64,000 nt of DNA from Muraenolepis orangiensis (taxonomy: Eukaryota; Chordata; Actinopteri; Gadiformes; Muraenolepididae): positions 13,462,948-13,526,947 of the forward strand of contig CM051004.1 in the NCBI GenBank assembly GCA_027704905.1. Direction: 5' to 3'. The notes under the pieces are model-generated. The model was not told the origin of the DNA. It was given only the letters and a program-made list of their open reading frames with translations, and searched no databases. The position numbers and the translations under genes are program-made. This document shows, one piece after another, positions 47,337 through 63,690 of this stretch. Every line of letters starts with the position of its first letter. Positions within the stretch are counted from its first letter, which is position 1.

Positions 47337-50300
47337 ATGAACATGAATTATTATAATAACAACGAGATGTTAACATATGCTTGTGTTCATTTGTCAAGTT
47401 ATATATAAAAGAAAAAAAGGAAACATATCACATATAAGTATGCTATACATGTCTGTATATGAAGTATACGTGTGCCTCAACTCTACAGAATGCCAAGAAC
47501 CTGAGGGGAGCTGCAGCATACAACTACATTCTGAAGCCAGTTGCAGCTGGAGTTCTGATCTTGGAAGCCACTGTCAATGAGCTCATCCAGTTCACTCCTT
47601 TCAAAGAGCTGAATGGAGCTGCCCAGATGAACACCAAGTACGTTGAATAACAACAACAACAACCAGCCTCAATACTACTGAATATGATAATCGTCAGTTA
47701 ACTGTTCTTGTTTTTTTATATACAGGCAATCCTTGGTTTTCCTTGAGGTTCAGAAGACCCCCATTGTACCCGTTAACGCTCAGTATCTCCACCGTGGATC
47801 CATCAAGTACGAGTTTGCCTCCGAGCTTCTGCAGACACCCGTTCAGCTCACTAAGATCACCAACGCCCAAGCTCAGGTATTTCTTGAAGTAGTTACATGT
47901 ACTTATAACATAGATCATTCCATATAAACATGTTTACCTGAAATGCTCTGCTCTCTCTCACTAGATTGTGGAGCTCCTGACCCATCTTGTCACCAACAAC
48001 ATGCAAATGGTCCACGAAGATGCTCCTTTGAAGTTCCTGGAACTGATCCAGGTGCTCCGCAAATCAAACTTAATGGACATTAACCAGATCTGGAATCAAT
48101 TCAAGAGCAAACCAGTCTTCAGGTGATTTGGATAAAAGAATCATGATACCTTTTTTTTTTTTTTAAAGTACCTACTATTGAGTTAAGCTCATTTGTCTTT
48201 ATTTGGACTCTTAGACAGTGGATCCTGGATGCCCTTCCCGCCATTGGAACTTCTACCACTCTGAGATTTATCCAGGAGAAGTTCATGGCTAAAGATATCA
48301 GCACTTATGAGGCATCTCAGGCTCTGGTAGCTTCTATGCACATGGTGACAGCTGATCTGGAGGCTATCAAGATTGTTGAAGTGGGTAACATTTTTAGCAG
48401 AACTAGAAGAATTTGGTTGCAGTCGTCATATACAATAATAGTTGGTAACTTATTAAAATTGTCCAGGCCCTGACCAACAACAACCTCATTGTGGAGAACG
48501 CTGCTCTGCGTCAAATCGTAATGCTTGGCTATGGTACCATGGTTGCAAAGCACTGCTCTGACAAGATCGCCTGCCCTGTGGAGCTGATCAAGGTAAACAA
48601 TTGGAAAACTATCTTTATATTTAATCTTTCTCTTTTTCACGGTTATTGACATTCAATCAGCACATCTAAATGATACATGATTTCCCTTCGACAGCCCATC
48701 CACGACCGAATTTCCAGAGCTGTTGCCGAGCAGAACATTGATGAGACCATCATGCTTCTGAAGGTTCTGGGTAACGCCGGACACCCCAACAGTCTTAAGC
48801 CAATCACAAAGGTCCTACCCATATTTGGGACCGCCGCTGCATCTTTGCCTGACAGAGTCCACGTTGAAGCCATTCTGGCCATGAGGAACATCGCTAAGAA
48901 GGAGCCCAGATTGGTCCGTAAACCATCAATGTCAAGGGAACGGTGAGACTGTTGACGACATCGGCAGAAGATTCCAGATTTTACTTTGTATGTTTGTTTT
49001 TTCTATCCAAAAATAGATCCAAGAGATGGTCGTGCAGCTGTTCATGGACAAAGCCCTCCAGCCTGAGCTGCGTATGCTTGCTTGCATTGTGCTGTTTGAG
49101 ACAAGGCCTCCCATTGGTCTGGTAACTACTCTTGCCAATGTTCTGAAGGCTGAAGAGAACCTGCAGGTTGCTAGTTTCACCTACTCCCACATGAAGTCCC
49201 TGACCAGAAGCACCGTGGCTCACCAGTCCTCTGTGTAAGAGCAGGCAGTCCTCTTTATATCTCATGAAGTCTATATGAACTATAATTGCGGTTCACCCAA
49301 TTGTGCACAGAAGACTTATGGTGGCTTTTCATTGCAGTGCTGCCGCATGCAATGTTGCTGTAAAGATCATGAGCCCCAAGTTCGATCGTCTGAGCTACCG
49401 TTTCAGCAAAGCTATTCACATGGATGCCTACAGCGGTAAGGATAACCAGCAAAAAAGTTTCATCATTATTACTATCGTCAGGTGATTATCTAAATGTTGT
49501 TTGATGGACCTCTTGGGAAGAACCCCTGATGCTTGGTGCTGCTGCCAGCGTGTTCTTCATCAACCATGCTGCTAGATTCCTTCCCAAAGCTGTTGTGGCT
49601 AAAACCCGTGGCTACATCGCTGGAGCTGCAGCTGATATTCTTGAGGTGTGTTAACAGAGCCCTTTCTTTTTGCCATCTAAAGTAAAGTGTAGTTTACTTC
49701 ATAACATACTTATTTCTGAACATAATGAACCAAGAAAGGCCATGGGTACACATTGGAATGTGTTCATCTTCTTCTTAGGTTGGAGTGAGGACCGAGGGAC
49801 TGCAGGAAGTTCTTCTGAAGAACCCTGACATCGATAATAATGCTGACAGAATCACCAAGATGAGGCGTGTCATTAAGGCTGTAAGAAACCAAATGGACAA
49901 GATCACACACAAACACACACCCTTCTGAATTTGACGATGTGCTGTTTGCTTTTTCTATAGCTGTCCCAGTGGAGATCTCAGCCTTCTAGCCAGCCTCTTG
50001 CCTCTGTGTACGTCAAGTTCCTGGGCCAGGAAATCGCCTTCGCCAACATTGACAAAGTTTTGGTTGATAAGGCCATTGCAGTAAGATTCAACTTACAACT
50101 CCTCAGCTCCTTAACAATTGTCAACATTAAAACAATGTGTTCATGTTAAGTAGCAATGCCTGTTCTAAACCACATAGTTAAATCATACTTTGCTATTCTC
50201 GTTAGTTGGCCACTTCACCCCAGGTTCAGGCAATGGGAAAGGACGCTCTGAGGAGTCTGATGTCTGGATTCACCGCCCACTACACTAAGCCCATGCTGGC

Positions 50301-53300
50301 TGCCGAGTTCCGCCGCATCCTCCCCACCGCTGCAGGTTTCCCCATGGAGCTCAGCCTGTACACCACCGCTGTTGCTAACGCCGCCGTCCAAGGTAAGTCA
50401 CTTAAATCTACAGTAAATTCACCTAGAAGAACACGTTTCTGACTTTATCTTCTTCTGGATTGACCGTTATTTGTGTGTAATATGTGGTAAAGTATACCAT
50501 ACCAGTACTTTCTAATATGATACTAATGTACATTTAATGGCCACAGATTGATTTTTCCCTTTCTTTTGTTAGTCAAGGTAAGCACCACACCTACTCTGCC
50601 AGACAACTTAAATTTGGCTCATCTGCTGAAGGCCAACATGAAACTGGAGACTGAGATTAGGCCCAGGTAGGTCTGGTTGTCCTAAAGTCATATTCATGCT
50701 GCATATAAAACCAAGATAAGATGATTTTTGACATGAATCAAATTCCTTGTTTTTTACTAGTATCGCTGTCCAGTCCTTCGCTGTGATGGGCGTCAACACT
50801 GACCTCCTCCAGTCGACTGTGTTCATCAGAGCCAAGGTTAACTCTATCCTGCCGGCCAAACTCACAGCCAAACTTGATATCAGCGATGGAAACTTCAAGC
50901 TGCAGGCGTTGCCTGTTGTTGTGCCTGAAAATCTTGCAGCCGTGCAGTAAATAAATAAAACTCTTCATTTATACTTCCTCCAAACTAAACAAAAGTCTGT
51001 AATTGCAGTGTAAGAGACACCGGGTTCCAGATAGCACAATGTGCAGTGTTTATTGGGGGAAAACACAGCTGATCATGAATTTAAATATATAATACATAAG
51101 CCTCTGCATGTAGGTTCAGTCTAGTTAGCTCTAAATAATGGGTGGCTTGCGTGGCAAGCTCATGAGCATGATGCGTGCGCATCATGCTCATGAGCTTAGG
51201 TAGTCCTTCCTGAGCAGCTCAGTTGATCAGAACACTGTGTTTTAAACATTAGTATCTCTCCTACAGACAGAGCTCCACCCTGGCACCTCCACAAGGTCTT
51301 CTTGTGTATTGAATCGTTTTCGTCTTTCTTATGTTTACATTCAACAGCTACGAGAGCTTTGCGGTGGCAAGAAATATTGAGGATCTCCCTGCTGAGAGAA
51401 TAGTGCCTATCATTCCAGCAGACCTCCTGGAGCCTCTGATCAGCAGGCAGTTCATCTCTCAGGCTGAATCCATTCTTTCTGGTAGTGCGGTGAGTTGTCA
51501 ATTATGTTAAATGTCATACTGCACCACCATGTCACTATAACTTACTTGGTCCCTTTTTTGGTTTTAGTCCAAATCCTCAGAGATTCTCTCCGATGTGGTA
51601 TCTGGAATGCAGCCCATCATCAAGTCCAAGCTGGCCCGTGTTGAGAAGAAGTATTGTGCTAAACTAGCCGCCATGGGATTTAAGTCCTGCTTCAAGCTTG
51701 AGTCTGAGGATGCTGCCTTCATCAGGAACACACCTCTCTACAAACTGGTTGGAAAGCATATTGTCACTGTGACCATTAAACATGGCAAGTACTCAAAACG
51801 TGTCGCAGGATTCACGTCAAAACGCTACATGCGACCTAATCAACAACACTAACATTTTGTGTGTGTGCCTGTGTTTTTCACCAGTTGAGGGACAGCAGAT
51901 TGAGAGACTGGAGATGGAGGTCCAAGTTGGACCAAAGGCCGCAGATAAGATCATCAAGCAGATTGACCTGAGCCAAGAAGATGAAACTGCCCTGGGCAAA
52001 CCAGCTCTGCTTAAGCTCAAGAAGATCCTGGCACCTGGCCAGAGGAATGCCACCAGATCTTCCTCTTCCTCCAGCAGCTCCCGCTCCAACAGCGCTCTGT
52101 CCAGCTCTAGGTCGTCCTCTTCCTCCTCCTCCTCCTCGCGTAGAAGCAGCAGCAGTAGCAGCAGCAGCCGTAGCAGTAAACTGAGCTCCGGAAGATCTTC
52201 CAAATCCTCTTCTTCCTCCTCCTCCTCCTCCAGGTCTAGCTCAATGTCTTCCTCCAGCTCCTCCCGCTCTGTAAGAAGCCGTATGTCCAAGGTAAGATTG
52301 CTACCCTGAGATAGCCATCAAGATAATGCATCATGTTTACGGACTCGTTGTGTATATACAGCGTAAGTCTATATGCTGAGATGACAATCTGTGTTTGTTC
52401 CACACAGACTGTTGTGTACCCACTGAAGTTCCAGAAGGACCACAAGAAGCAGGTGGATAAGCAGTCTAATATCTATCATTTTCATTATAGAGTTCTATGT
52501 TTCAAAGTTTTCTGTGCTGACCACTAATTCAATATTGTACCAAATATACAGGCGATGGTCTCTCAGGCCCGCTCTGCTAGAGCCTCCACAAGCAGAAGCA
52601 GCGCTTCAAGCTTCCAGGCCATCTACAACAAGGTGAAATTTGTATTTCAGGGTGTTTGATTTATAAAGTCCGCCGTCACCTGTAGGTATCCTTGAGAAAG
52701 ATGCCTAACCACCCTACCTGCTCCTTAATAATATGTAGGCCTATTTGTCACTGGATGTGGCTTTGGGTAAAAGGATCCTCCTTTTCCACTGGGGTCGATT
52801 CATTTGTGAGGCAACTTTCTTACTTTCTCTACAGAATAAATACCTTGGCGCCACCGTCGCTCCTTCCTTCGCCATTGTGTTCCGCGCGGTCAGAGCGGAC
52901 CACGATTTGATGGGATATGAGATCTCCGCCTTCCTGGACAAGCCCACCGCCAGAGTCCAGCTGATCATTGCAGCTTTGGCCAAGGCTGACAACTGGAAGT
53001 TCTGTGCTGATGGAGTTCTGCTTAGCAACCACAAAGTAACCGTAAGTAGCATTTAGTTGCAAATATAAGCAAAAAGCTAAAATAAGGAACCAAACCTTCA
53101 GGACCAAACAAAGGTTTGGTTCCTGAAGCTATTCTGCACTATAAAAAACGTGGAGCACACACTCTTACCTGGAAGTATCTTTGGATAAACACAACTGTGA
53201 AGAAAATGTTGTCCTTGCGCAATATTCTCGCTGTTCTCTTGACATGGCTAATGTTGTGATATTTTGCGTTATTTTAAACAGGCCAATATTGCCTGGGGAG

Positions 53301-56095
53301 TTGAATGCAAGCAATACAGCACCAAGCTCACAGCCGACACTGGCCTGGTTGCCAAAAGCCCTGCGGCTCGTCTGAGACTTTCCTGGGAAAAACTGCCATC
53401 TGCCTTCAAGAGCTACGCTAAAATGTAAGACAAACCCTGTCCATGCAGTCCTGTACCATGCTTCTGTCATACAATGCGGCCTATTTCAAACGTCTCACAC
53501 TTGGTGTATTTCACTTACTTCTACAGAGTCTACCAGTACATTCCTTCCTCAATCCTGGCCGGACTCGTTGAAGGAAAAGAGATGAACAGCGAGAGGCAGC
53601 TTTCTCTCATCGTTGTTGCGACATCTAACAGGGACCTTGATGTCATCATGAAGTCACCGAAGGTGTGTCCAAATTAACACTCTATTCATAGTAAATGATA
53701 TGCCTCGTGGAAGAATCCAAATCCACACTCTATTCATAATAAATGATATGCCTCGTTGAATTATCCAAATCAACACTATTCATAATAAATGATATGCGTC
53801 ATTGAAGAATCCAAATCAACACTCTATTCATTATAAATTATATGCCTCGTTGAAGAATCTAAATCAACACTCTATTCATAATAAATGATATGCCTTGTTA
53901 AAGAATCCAAATCAACACTCTATTTATAATAAATGATATGCCTTGTTAAAGAATCCAAATCAACACTCTATTTATAATAAATTATATGCCTTGTTTAAGA
54001 ATAACCAACAATCCTTGTTGTTGTTGTTATGCTGCAGCGCACCATCTACAAGCTGGCCCTGCATCTTCCCATGGCTCTGCCCCTGGAAGCAATCACCGGC
54101 CTTACTCCGTTTGAAGACAACACCCTTGAGAAGGTCCGATACATCGTGGCTCAGATGTATGCAGGTAAAAAGACTGTAGAGGCAAAAGTATTTACCCTCC
54201 CTTGTGTCTTGGTCGTGGATCAGTTACTACAGCTTTTGCTTATTTCACATTCCAGCTCAGTGTAGCTACTCCAAGAACATCCTGACCACATTCAACAACA
54301 GGAGGTACACACATGAGATGCCCCTGTTTTGCAACCAGGTCCTTGCCCAGGATTGCTCCCCGGATATCAAATTCATGGTTCTGCTAAAGAAGGACAACGT
54401 TGAACAGAAACACATCAATGTGAAGATTGCTGACATGTGAGTATTTGTGTGTTGTGTGAAGACAAATATATTTGGTTGCCATGTGCATATGCATAACCAA
54501 ATGCCTCTTTCATCTTTTATTTTAGTGATATTGACCTGTACACCATGAATAATGCAATGGTCGTGAAGGTTAACGGCATGCAAATCCCCATCAACAACCT
54601 GCCCTACAAGCACCCCACAGGTTTCTAAAAAAACATCTTGCATTCAATCTTCAACATCTATAACATCTAGTGCAATTTCATATCTTTCAACTGTGGTAGC
54701 AGACTTCATATAATTAATATTATGAATGCACCTTTAAACAATTTCATCGATTTCAATGTTATATTGTACTTCCAAGCACAAATCCAGATCAGGTCTAAGA
54801 ACGAGGGCATCTCTGTGTATGCCCCCAGCCATGGTCTTCATGAGATGTACATGGAGAAGAACTCATGGAAGGTAAGACAGATATCCGTAAATAACTTTTG
54901 AACCTTAGATTACAATATAAGACGTTTAATGATATTGAAATTCAAACTCTTAATATTTATTATCTTGACCTGTGGATGGTTGGGTGTATTTTCAGTCTAC
55001 TGCCAGCTAGGATAATTGTGTGTCATTTTGATCCCAAGAGTTGAAGCAGGGGGCAGACAGACAGATGCCAGGTCATCTGACACAATGTGATTTGAACTCA
55101 CAGGTCATGTTGGTAGACTGGATGAGGGGACAGACCTGTGGACTCTGTGGAAAGGCTGACGGAGAGGTCAGACAGGAGTTCCGCACCCCCAACGGACGCA
55201 TGGTCAAGGACGCAGTCAGCTTCGCCCATTCATGGGTGATCCCTGCTGAGAGCTGCGGCGACACCTCTGGTAACACCGCTTTGACTTGACTCCACCTCTG
55301 GTAACACCGCTTTGACTTGACTCCACCTCTGGTAACACCGCTTTGACTTGACTCCACCTCTGGTAACACCGCTTTGACTTGACTCCACCTCTGGTAACAC
55401 CGCTTTGACTTGACTCCACCTCTGGTAACACCGCTTTGACTTGACTCCACCTCTGGTAACACCGCTTTGACTTGACCCCACCTCTGGTAACACCGCTTTG
55501 ACTTGACTCCACCTCTGGTAACACTCTGGACTTGACTCTGAGTCCGTTGTAGTTCTCAAGAAAATCATACTCAAGAAAATGTGTATATGTTTTTTCCATT
55601 CATCATTTGTATATAATAAAATGTATCTTATTAATCCCAGATAGGGGGAATGCAGGTCTCACACAGCAGGACAATAATACAATTTCCAAAATATCACTGT
55701 TGTTCACTGTTGTGCTCCGCTACAGAGTGCCGTATGAGACAAGAGTCAGTGAAGCTGGAGAGGCAGATGATGGTCCACGGCCAGGAGTCTAAATGCTACT
55801 CAGTTGAGTCTGTGCTGCGCTGCCTTCCTGGCTGCCACCCAGTCAAGACCACCCCTGTCACTGTTGGCTTCCACTGCCTGCCTATTGGTGAGTTTCCTCA
55901 CTACCTACCATCAATACAACTATAATGCAACTGGGCAGAGTAGATCACCGACCCCCTACATAATTGTTTTCTCATGCTTCAGAGGCTAACCAGAACCAAT
56001 CTGAGGGTCTGAATAGCATCCTGGACAAGAGTGTGGACCTGAGGGAGACCACGCAGGCCCACTTGACCTGCAGCTGCACCGCCCAATGTGCTTAG
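45644..56095 (+). CDS. vtg: Vitellogenin, complete, 34 exons (provisionally VtgAb-type)
   Basis: Paralogue of the minus-strand vitellogenin, with the same domain order. Signal peptide MKVVVLALALALV; lipovitellin heavy chain from KTYVYKYEAVLMGG to IVTVTIKH; phosvitin in exon 51885-52291; light chain 52408 to about 54.2 kb; VWD domain with CGLCG (exon 55104-55269); tail ending CSCTAQCA. First exons 45644-45683, 45886-45906, 46025-46176, 46651-46902, 47039-47200; last exons 55104-55269, 55726-55887, 55983-56095. All 34 exons sum to 5043 nt, 1680 residues, with no break. Its phosvitin is one continuous Ser/Arg-rich run without the spacer seen in the other copy. The intron after 51784 is GC-AG and the donor after 48913 is weak (GTCCGT). 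AATAAA lies at 56183-56188. Assignment to the VtgAb type is tentative. Confidence 0.96.
46255..46600. repeat. Dispersed teleost repeat in vitellogenin 2 intron 3
   Basis: Contains 'tattgatatagcacctttta', 'aaaaagatgggtattgagat', 'aaaaaagttccaaagttagg' and 'gagcctggagcgaagaac', a recognisable order of blocks from a common teleost interspersed repeat. Non-coding. Confidence 0.6.
46973..47030. repeat. (GT)n microsatellite beside a splice acceptor
   Basis: About 20 GT repeats directly followed by 'gttcgcag', the acceptor of vitellogenin 2 exon 5. The preceding (TTGTA)n adds a second simple repeat. Confidence 0.9.
51156..51197. repeat. Perfect 20-bp-arm palindrome in a vitellogenin intron
   Basis: Arms 51156-51175 and 51178-51197 are perfect reverse complements around a 2-nt centre (TG). 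The arms carry the shorter palindrome catgatgcg/cgcatcatg. It lies in vitellogenin 2 intron 19, about 150 nt before exon 20. Confidence 0.95.
51885..52291 (+). other. Phosvitin-encoding exon of vitellogenin 2
   Basis: A 407-nt exon entering in phase 1 and leaving in phase 0, positionally equivalent to the 419-nt exon of the other gene. After LKKILAPGQRNATR the sequence is almost continuous Ser with scattered Arg, ending RSRMSK. Serine codons mix TCC/TCT and AGC, so the run is not a simple codon repeat. Confidence 0.9.
53676..54005. repeat. About 48-bp minisatellite in vitellogenin 2 intron 27
   Basis: Seven imperfect tandem units of 'gaatccaaatcaacactcta' plus 'ttcataataaatgatatgcc' plus 'tcgttgaa'. 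The array occupies nearly all of the intron between exons 27 and 28. Confidence 0.92.
55262..55530 (+). repeat. 31-bp minisatellite carrying nine splice donors
   Basis: Nine tandem copies of a unit in which accctctg-like text (CCACCTCTG) is followed by GTAACACCGC, then tttgacttgact. The unit spans the end of vitellogenin 2 exon 32 and the start of its intron. Only the first copy (donor at 55270-55271) keeps the frame to exon 33 (G|AG TGC); reading beyond it meets TGA within 30 nt. All copies except the last are nearly identical. The antisense strand gives a spurious repetitive open frame. Confidence 0.97.
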
Positions 56096-56209
56096 GCTGA
56101 CCGACCTTCAGTTCAAGTACTTGCCATTTCACTTCTGTATTCTGAAATATAATGTGAAATATGTCACGCATTGGCATCCCAAAATAAAATACAATTTTGT
56201 GATTTTTCA

Positions 56210-57679
56210 TTTGATTGCGATTTCATCTTCCTTTTAATTTTCAAGCCTTTTGTTAGGTTAGATAATGTAGTTAAATTGTATGTGTCAGGGTTCAGATTGA
56301 GTAAAAACTAACTATGAGAACCAATGCTGATGGATGGACATTTGTTTAGGTCCACTCATGGAAATGCAGATGGTATGCCTGCTTCTTGACATAGGAACAA
56401 CAGAAGAGAAGAGAACATTGAAAAGAGTGATGGACAAACTGTTGATAATATACTGTAATATTATTAATACTATTAAAAACGATGCAAATATTTTGTCTTA
56501 TGTAATTTGACTCCTACAAATTATGTTAACACATAATATATATTAGAAATATTTCTGATATAAATAAGACATGATGAATTCAGTTCATTGCTGAATTTAA
56601 AAATGTTGTTGTTGACACTGAACTATTGTATTGTATTGTATGTATTGCTTAGCAACCCTTAACTAGACTAAAAGTGAGTTGCTAATTGCTTTCACAAAAC
56701 ACGTCTATCAAAGTGATGAATATGTAAAGGAAAACACTTCATCAAGTTAAAACATTAGTTCACATTTCCTGCATGAAAACAGCATTGCGTAATGAGACAT
56801 TGTAGTAAATTTGAAAACAACATTTAAGGACAGCAACCCAAATTGGATCTGGATTGTGTGCCTCCTTTTCAAGGATGATATCCACCTTCCATTGAATGTC
56901 CATTTGTCACTTGGACAAAGTGGATGGGAAAACCAAGATACGTAACTCAACCTGTTATTAATAAAGATCATTTATTTTAACAGCATTTGACTCTACATTC
57001 CAGAATAGTTATAGTGACAATTATTCATATGACATACAAGCAAAACATCATGTATAATGATATAATGGTGTCAAACTAAGAGACAGACAATACCTTCTGC
57101 CGTGGAACCGATGAGCTGTTGCTCAGAGTGTGTGGTGTGTCACTGAATCACTCACACAAATTAACGGCAAAGATTGCACGAGTACAACACATTCACACTA
57201 CCTTAATAAAAGTGACAAAATACAAATAAAACACAAGACTAGATCTAACATACTATAAAATCACATGGACAAGAAGTGAATCAATTGCGTGTAACTTTTG
57301 TCTTTGGCTCTTTCATTTGGTGTCGAGCATGTTTGCTAGTTTGTTTGTTTATTACTTGTCAAGCAATTTGCTTTGCCGTTTTGCATGAAAAGCGGCGTAT
57401 CAATTACGTTTGATTGATTGTTTTCGACCAACTTCTGACTAGGAATCTTCAGGTGTACTACTACCACACGGTGTTCAACATTATAAGCGGTTGTTACAAT
57501 CTTAATGACTGACTGACTATGCTGATTTATACCTAGACTACCTTCACGTCATTTCTTTATGATGTGTGTATATTACCATTGTCATGTCATAAGGATTTAA
57601 TTTGACGAATGTTCACATCATGACAAACATCACTTATTCCTAAAAACAAAAAAAAGGACAACTCAGAACAGATGTGCTG
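56210..57679. other. Intergenic between vitellogenin 2 and ssx2ip
   Basis: No gene recognised. The region includes the ssx2ip 3'UTR (minus strand), where AATAAA is seen as TTTATT near 57346-57351. A small decayed dispersed repeat may lie at about 57100-57260. Confidence 0.5.
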
Positions 57680-62561
<4,882 letters not shown>

Positions 62562-62830
62562 TCTATATAGCCGCCGGCAGGGTTCTTGAGTTCTGCATCC
62601 AAAAAAAAAGAAAGGAAAAAAAGGGTATGTAGGATTGGCAGCAATATTGTATTGTGTTAATGAGAACAGCATGGGAACAGTTTTAATTTAATGTATTTTG
62701 GCATTGCTCTCCAAGCAATAGAAACTAATTAATTCGACTTTTTTCATTTCATCCATTTCATTGGAACACTTACAAAATTATGTTGAATACTGTTAACAGT
62801 GCAACTGTCAGCAACATGTCTAATACATCT

Positions 62831-63569
62831 CTGTCCAACCTGCGGCGTGTCATACGCGAGAGTGATCGGCTGTAACCTGCCTTCCCTCCAGACCTTGCAT
62901 GACTCCAGGGCCCTGAAGCGGGCAAGAAGGATTATGGCCGACCCCTCTCACCCAGGCCACAGTCTCTTTGCCCCACTCCCCCACATCAGGACAAGAACTG
63001 TACGCCACAAACACAGCTTCTTCCCCACGGCCTCCAACTTCGTCAACGAGGCCCGCTTCCACCCCTGAAGACCCCCTCCCCCCCCCCCCCACTGGACCCA
63101 GCCCTCATACACCCACACGTACAGACAATATTCAGACAATATTTATACTTAGATTTAGATTTAGTTTAAAATGCTAAATTTGCTCTGGACTTAGTCCGCT
63201 TACTGAATATTTTTGTACATATGGTTTTGCCTTGTATTGTTTTTTCCTTGTCTTGTTCTGTTGTGTCTGGACCCCTCTCACCCAGGCCACAGTCTCCCTG
63301 CACCTCTCCCCTCCGGCAGGAGGCTCCCCCTCTGAAGTCCCCCCCCCACTGGACCAGGCCTCATACACCCACACATACACTCATACAGACCAATATTTAT
63401 ATTTATATTTATATTTATATTTATATTTAAAAATGCTAAATTTGCACTGTACTGTTTTATTTTGCACCTTACTGTGTTGCTCCGGACCCGTGTCAAATTC
63501 CAATGCGTGTTTTTACAAAGGTATATGGCAATAAACCACTTTCTGATTCTGATTCTGATTCTGATTCTG
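62831..63569 (+). mobile_element. 5'-truncated L2-like LINE with target-site duplication
   Basis: Starts inside the RT C-terminal coding region (RALKRARRIMADPSHPGHSL, then SFFPTASNFVNEAR, stop at 63066). A 3'UTR with several C-runs follows, and the element ends with about five copies of TTCTGA. It is flanked by ACATCT at 62825-62830 and 63570-63575. The 3'UTR holds an internal near-copy of 'ccctctcacccaggccacag' at 63271, a second partial unit or a duplication. Confidence 0.8.
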
Positions 63570-63570
63570 A

Positions 63571-63690
63571 CATCTACCTCTATCACATTGAGCCATACTA
63601 GGTCTACAGTAAAGCTACTGTCAGCAACATGAGGTCTAATACATCTACCTCTATCACATTGAGCCATACTAGGTCTACAGTAAAGCTTCA
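63571..63690. repeat. Two-copy tandem duplication
   Basis: The block 'catctacctctatcacattg' through 'ggtctacagtaaagct' occurs twice about 75 nt apart, separated by 'actgtcagcaacatgaggtc'. A related 'actgtcagcaacatg-tcta' precedes the LINE at about 62805, so the duplication is older than the LINE insertion and was split by it. Confidence 0.8.

Noticed and set aside
55262..55530. CRISPR-like array
   Set aside because: Units are contiguous with no unique spacers, and the locus is eukaryotic. The same holds for the arrays at 13070 and 6704.
55073..55599. Repetitive antisense proteins over the vitellogenin 2 donor minisatellite
   Set aside because: A 31-bp repeat is open in all three antisense frames by chance; there is no homology or start context.
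22504..56095. A third vitellogenin (VtgC) in the window
   Set aside because: All vitellogenin exons fit the two complete genes. VtgC genes lack phosvitin, and no such extra exon set is visible here.
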